DNA of 17,604 nucleotides, taken from assembly GCA_964435925.1 (NCBI GenBank), contig CAYTBG010000062.1, positions 1 to 17,604 of the forward strand, read 5' to 3'. The position numbers and the translations under genes were made by a program. Of the stretch, positions 14,765 to 17,604 are shown piece after piece (within the stretch, counting starts at the first letter, position 1; each line of letters opens with the position of its first letter). The notes beneath the pieces are model-generated. The model was not told the origin of the DNA, searched no databases, and saw only the letters and a program-made list of their open reading frames with translations. Source of the DNA: SOIV01 sp964435925. GTDB lineage: Bacteria; Acidobacteriota; Aminicenantia; Aminicenantales; Aminicenantaceae.

Positions 14765-14768
14765 TGTC

Positions 14769-15665
14769 GTGGATACTCAAGTTCTTTATAATATCTTTCA
14801 CCAGGATGCATTCGGCTTCAACATCGCCATGTATATCTATCTCACGGGTGTAAGCGCAGGGTCGTTTATCCTGTCCACATTGGCCTATGGTTTCGGCCTA
14901 AGCAAGTACAAACCACTCGGCAAGGTGGGCATTGTCATGGCCACGATAGTTCTCATCATAGCCCCCCTATTTCTTCTCTTCCATGTAGGGATGCCCTACC
15001 GCGCTTGGCACCTTTTTATTTATCTCAACCTGGCCTCTCCCATCACCTGGGGTTCATTCCTGCTGATACTCTACCCTATAAATTGTATTATATACGGCTA
15101 TTTCATGTTTAAGGAAAACATGAAGCTCACCAGGATCTTTGGGCTTATCGGTATCCCCCTTGCTGTATTGGTCCATGGATATACAGGATTCATCCTGGCT
15201 TTCGGCAAGGCAAGAGCACTCTGGAATACTGCCCTTATGCCCATTCTCTTCCTCGTCTCAGCCGTTATCTCGGGTATTGCCCTCATGATTCTCATTTTCA
15301 TCATTAAGGAACGTTTCTTCTCAAAAGATAAAAGGATTGACCGCGAGCTGGTATTTAGCCTTGGCAAACTTCTGGCCTGGATGATAGTCTTCGACCTCTT
15401 TCTTGTAGCCTGTGACCTTATAGTCCTTTCCATCTCCCACTCAGACGATCAAGCAGCCGCCCACCTGCTCCTGCGCGGAGAATTCAGCTTCCTCTTCCTT
15501 GTCGTCGAGAATCTGCTGGGCAAGATCGTGCCCTTCATTCTCCTGGCAGTACCGAGGTTGAGGACAATGACTACAACAATAGTAGCCTCAATCCTGGTGG
15601 TCATTGGAATATTCTTCATGAGATATGTAGTCGTTTTGGCAGGAGAATTCTTGCCGCTTCTATAA
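14769..15665 (+). CDS. NrfD/PsrC-type membrane subunit (quinone-interacting)
   Basis: This 298-residue membrane protein has about eight hydrophobic segments and matches the NrfD/PsrC family, which binds quinone or quinol at the periplasmic side and couples to the Fe-S subunit. Visible hallmarks are the first helix with YLTGVSAGSF, the loop and helix HVGMPYRAWHLFIYLN followed by SPITWGSFLL, and the central GYTGFILAFGKARALWNTAL followed by an LFLVSAVISG helix. A final helix follows with Arg in FFMRYVVVLAG. The GTG start is chosen from the ribosome-binding site and the near-adjacent upstream stop. No haem-ligand pattern of the NarI kind is seen. At 298 residues it is PsrC-sized; QrcD and ActC/ActF are generally longer, with ten helices. 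Confidence 0.92.
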   Translation: MDTQVLYNIFHQDAFGFNIAMYIYLTGVSAGSFILSTLAYGFGLSKYKPLGKVGIVMATIVLIIAPLFLLFHVGMPYRAWHLFIYLNLASPITWGSFLLILYPINCIIYGYFMFKENMKLTRIFGLIGIPLAVLVHGYTGFILAFGKARALWNTALMPILFLVSAVISGIALMILIFIIKERFFSKDKRIDRELVFSLGKLLAWMIVFDLFLVACDLIVLSISHSDDQAAAHLLLRGEFSFLFLVVENLLGKIVPFILLAVPRLRTMTTTIVASILVVIGIFFMRYVVVLAGEFLPLL

Positions 15666-15679
15666 AGGTATTTTAAGTT

Positions 15680-17604
15680 ATGTCAAAAAAAAGAATCTCC
15701 AGACGAAAGTTCATGAAAACCAGTATCGTCTGGTTTACAGGAACAGCTGCTGGCCTCGGCTCCTTACAAGGGCAAACCTCCATAGAAAAGACCGGCGTAT
15801 CCCGAACCTCACTCAAGCCTCTCCGGGCTATTCCCACCACGTGCGAACAGTGTCCGGCAGGCTGCGGCATCATTGCCTATCTGAACGGGGAGCGGCTCGT
15901 CCAACTCCTCGGGAATCCGGACCATCCCAATAACCAGGGAGGCATATGTGCCAAGGGCATTGCTGGCCTGAACCTGGTCAACGATCCCGAAAGATTGCTT
16001 TATCCCCTGAAGAGAAAAGGACCGAGAGGTAACGGCCAGTGGACTAAGATTACCTGGGACGAGGTGTATTCCACCCTGGCCGCGCGTGTAAAGGAGCTGA
16101 TAAGAGGCGGCAGGATAAGCGAATTAGTGTTTGATAAGGGCCATGACGATCCTTTACTTGATCGATTTATCTTTGCTCTCGGATTGGCTCATACGATCGA
16201 CAGGCCGGCCTTGAAGAACCTCAATCGTGCCACAGCCTTCACATCAATGACAGGATTTCCATCTCTTATCGAGGATGTCGGAAGCAACCGCTTCATCTTG
16301 AACTTCGGCGCTAATCCTTTTGCTAACCACGACCAATTCGTAGGAATTGCCCGCCGGCTTATCAATTCCCGGGTCGAAAAAGGGGCGAGACTTATCACAT
16401 TTGACGTCAGGATGTCCGAGACCGCGGCCAAGAGCGATGCCTGGTATCCCATTAAAGCAGGAACCGATGGCATCGTTGCTCTGGCTATGGCTAAGGTTAT
16501 CGTGGACAAGGGACTGGCTAACAAGGATTTTATGGACCGCAAGACCAACTACTCGCTGGCAATGATAAAAAATCATCTATCCCGGTACACTCCCGAGAAA
16601 GCAGCCAAAGAGAGTGGTGTAAGAACAGCGGACATCCAACGACTGGCAGTCGAGTTTGCTAAACAGAAGCCTTCTACGGCATTAATCGGAGGGGGAGTAA
16701 GCGATCACAAAAATGGAACCCAGAATGTAAGGTCTGTAGCCCTCCTGAATTGGCTTGTCGGAAACCTTGAGAAGGAAGGAGGTCTTTTCTATCCTCGATT
16801 TCCTGTAAGTCTCCAGCCAAAGGCGGCTGATTTAAAATCCAGGTTAAATTCAAGTAATAATATTAAAGGAATAGTAGAATTAAAAGAGACCAATACCCAA
16901 ATTAACACCTATTTCGCCTATCTCTCCAATCCTGCCTACACAGATCCTGACTGTGAATCAACTGTAGGTTTACTAAAAGACGAAAAAATTGTGCCCTTCC
17001 TGGTGGTGATGGATACCCATCTAACAGAAACAGCCATGATGGCTGATATGGTTCTTCCAGCGGCAACTTATCTGGAGGGATGGGGAGTAAGCAGTGCTCC
17101 TTCCCTGGATAATTTTCCAATCCTGAATCTAAGACAGCCAGTCGTATCCTTGTTAAGCGCTGCTAAAGTTTTAAGGTCTCCAACCTTCGAGGTGGGTAAG
17201 CTCCTGGAACCAATGTTCAGGCCCAGGGGCGAGGCCGAAGAGGTGGGGAACGTGTGTCTGGAGCTGGCCCGAAGAATAAAAGGCCGCGTTGCCAAAAATC
17301 TTCCTTATAAGGATACGCATGATTATATAACGAGAGTAATCTCTTCAATCCCAGGTATAAAGAAGGAGGGCGGTCTTAAAAATTTGAAGAGCCAGGGCCT
17401 GTGGGTCGACAAGGCTTCTAAATCGGGCGGTTACCGATACAGCCGCGAGAAAGAGCTGCCTGCCTTAGGCCAGAAGGTGGAGATCTATTCCAACACCTTG
17501 AAGCAGAATGGCCATTCCCCTTTACCAGAGTATCAACCTCTAACCGTGCCTAAAAAGAAAAAGGATGAGTTTATTCTCACCACCTTCAAATCCAATCTCT
17601 GGGC
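15680..17604 (+). CDS. Tat-exported molybdopterin oxidoreductase-family subunit (PsrA/QrcB-like), 3' end cut by window
   Basis: The frame is open from ATG 15680 to the window edge (641 codons seen). Residues 1-30 are a twin-arginine signal, SRRKFMK at 7-13 followed by a hydrophobic stretch. An Fe-S site follows: Cys55, Cys58, Cys62 and Cys90 in TTCEQCPAGCG and GGICAKG. Typical MopB segments come next: RFILNFGANP (204-213), DVRMSETAAKSDAWYPIKAGTD (about 242-263), and the later block of Glu-Thr-Ala, ADMVLP and LEG. Where most relatives have the Mo-binding cysteine before FGANP, this protein appears to read LNRAT, with Asn182 in the slot. The C-terminal dinucleotide-binding domain is only just entered (FILTTFKSN). 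It follows the NrfD gene by 14 bp, with AAAGG as a possible ribosome-binding site. It may be a thiosulfate- or polysulfide-reductase-like enzyme or a cofactor-free Qrc-like subunit; the Asn favours the second. Confidence 0.9.
   Translation, partial: MSKKRISRRKFMKTSIVWFTGTAAGLGSLQGQTSIEKTGVSRTSLKPLRAIPTTCEQCPAGCGIIAYLNGERLVQLLGNPDHPNNQGGICAKGIAGLNLVNDPERLLYPLKRKGPRGNGQWTKITWDEVYSTLAARVKELIRGGRISELVFDKGHDDPLLDRFIFALGLAHTIDRPALKNLNRATAFTSMTGFPSLIEDVGSNRFILNFGANPFANHDQFVGIARRLINSRVEKGARLITFDVRMSETAAKSDAWYPIKAGTDGIVALAMAKVIVDKGLANKDFMDRKTNYSLAMIKNHLSRYTPEKAAKESGVRTADIQRLAVEFAKQKPSTALIGGGVSDHKNGTQNVRSVALLNWLVGNLEKEGGLFYPRFPVSLQPKAADLKSRLNSSNNIKGIVELKETNTQINTYFAYLSNPAYTDPDCESTVGLLKDEKIVPFLVVMDTHLTETAMMADMVLPAATYLEGWGVSSAPSLDNFPILNLRQPVVSLLSAAKVLRSPTFEVGKLLEPMFRPRGEAEEVGNVCLELARRIKGRVAKNLPYKDTHDYITRVISSIPGIKKEGGLKNLKSQGLWVDKASKSGGYRYSREKELPALGQKVEIYSNTLKQNGHSPLPEYQPLTVPKKKKDEFILTTFKSNLW

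Noticed and set aside
14721..14768. TTG start for the NrfD-type gene at 14721
   Set aside because: It overlaps the ferredoxin gene by 44 bp; the GTG at 14769 has a well-placed AGAGGA site.

Overview
The window reads as a chromosomal contig from a Gram-negative (diderm), respiring bacterium of moderate to low GC. A TonB-dependent-type outer-membrane protein, a Tat-exported oxidoreductase and a multihaem cytochrome c support a two-membrane cell with periplasmic electron transfer. The large outer-membrane protein with an N-terminal carboxypeptidase-regulatory-like domain is a style common in Acidobacteriota and Aminicenantes relatives. That placement is only an inference; there is no rRNA or marker gene to fix taxonomy. 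A run of 100 N (13201-13300) shows this is a scaffold, probably from a draft or metagenome assembly.

Layout: (1) 1-373 has no gene. It holds a decayed family of short palindromic repeats and a hairpin that may terminate the operon to its right. (2) 374-8777, minus strand, is a tightly packed complex I operon in the order nuoA-B-C-D-E-F-G-H-I, ending in a translationally coupled metallo-beta-lactamase-fold hydrolase. Most junctions overlap or nearly touch. The NADH module (E, F, G), the quinone-connecting module (B, C, D, I) and membrane subunits A and H are present. The membrane subunits J, K, L, M and N are not in the window. A heptamer-phased repeat separates nuoA from nuoB. (3) 8847-10250, minus strand, is a complete dihydrolipoamide dehydrogenase with its own good promoter, without other 2-oxoacid dehydrogenase genes nearby. 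(4) 10406-13198, plus strand, is a 930-residue outer-membrane receptor-like protein transcribed divergently from lpd. (5) After the scaffold gap, 13301-17604 on the plus strand carries a four-gene complex iron-sulfur molybdoenzyme (CISM) cluster: a membrane-anchored multihaem cytochrome c (5' end lost in the gap), a four-cluster ferredoxin subunit, an NrfD/PsrC-type quinone-interacting membrane subunit, and a Tat-exported molybdopterin oxidoreductase-family catalytic-type subunit that runs off the right edge.

How they fit together: complex I oxidises NADH, for example that produced by the dihydrolipoamide dehydrogenase in 2-oxoacid or glycine oxidation, and reduces the quinone pool. The CISM cluster exchanges electrons between that pool and the periplasm through haems and Fe-S clusters. 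The composition (six or more haems, four-cluster Fe-S protein, NrfD protein, MopB protein) recalls the Qrc menaquinone reductase and the wider polysulfide-reductase/alternative complex III superfamily. In the MopB subunit, the position where a cysteine normally binds molybdenum appears by eye to be an asparagine. That would suit a Qrc-like, molybdenum-free electron-transfer complex rather than a reductase. This cluster is the most interesting part of the window.
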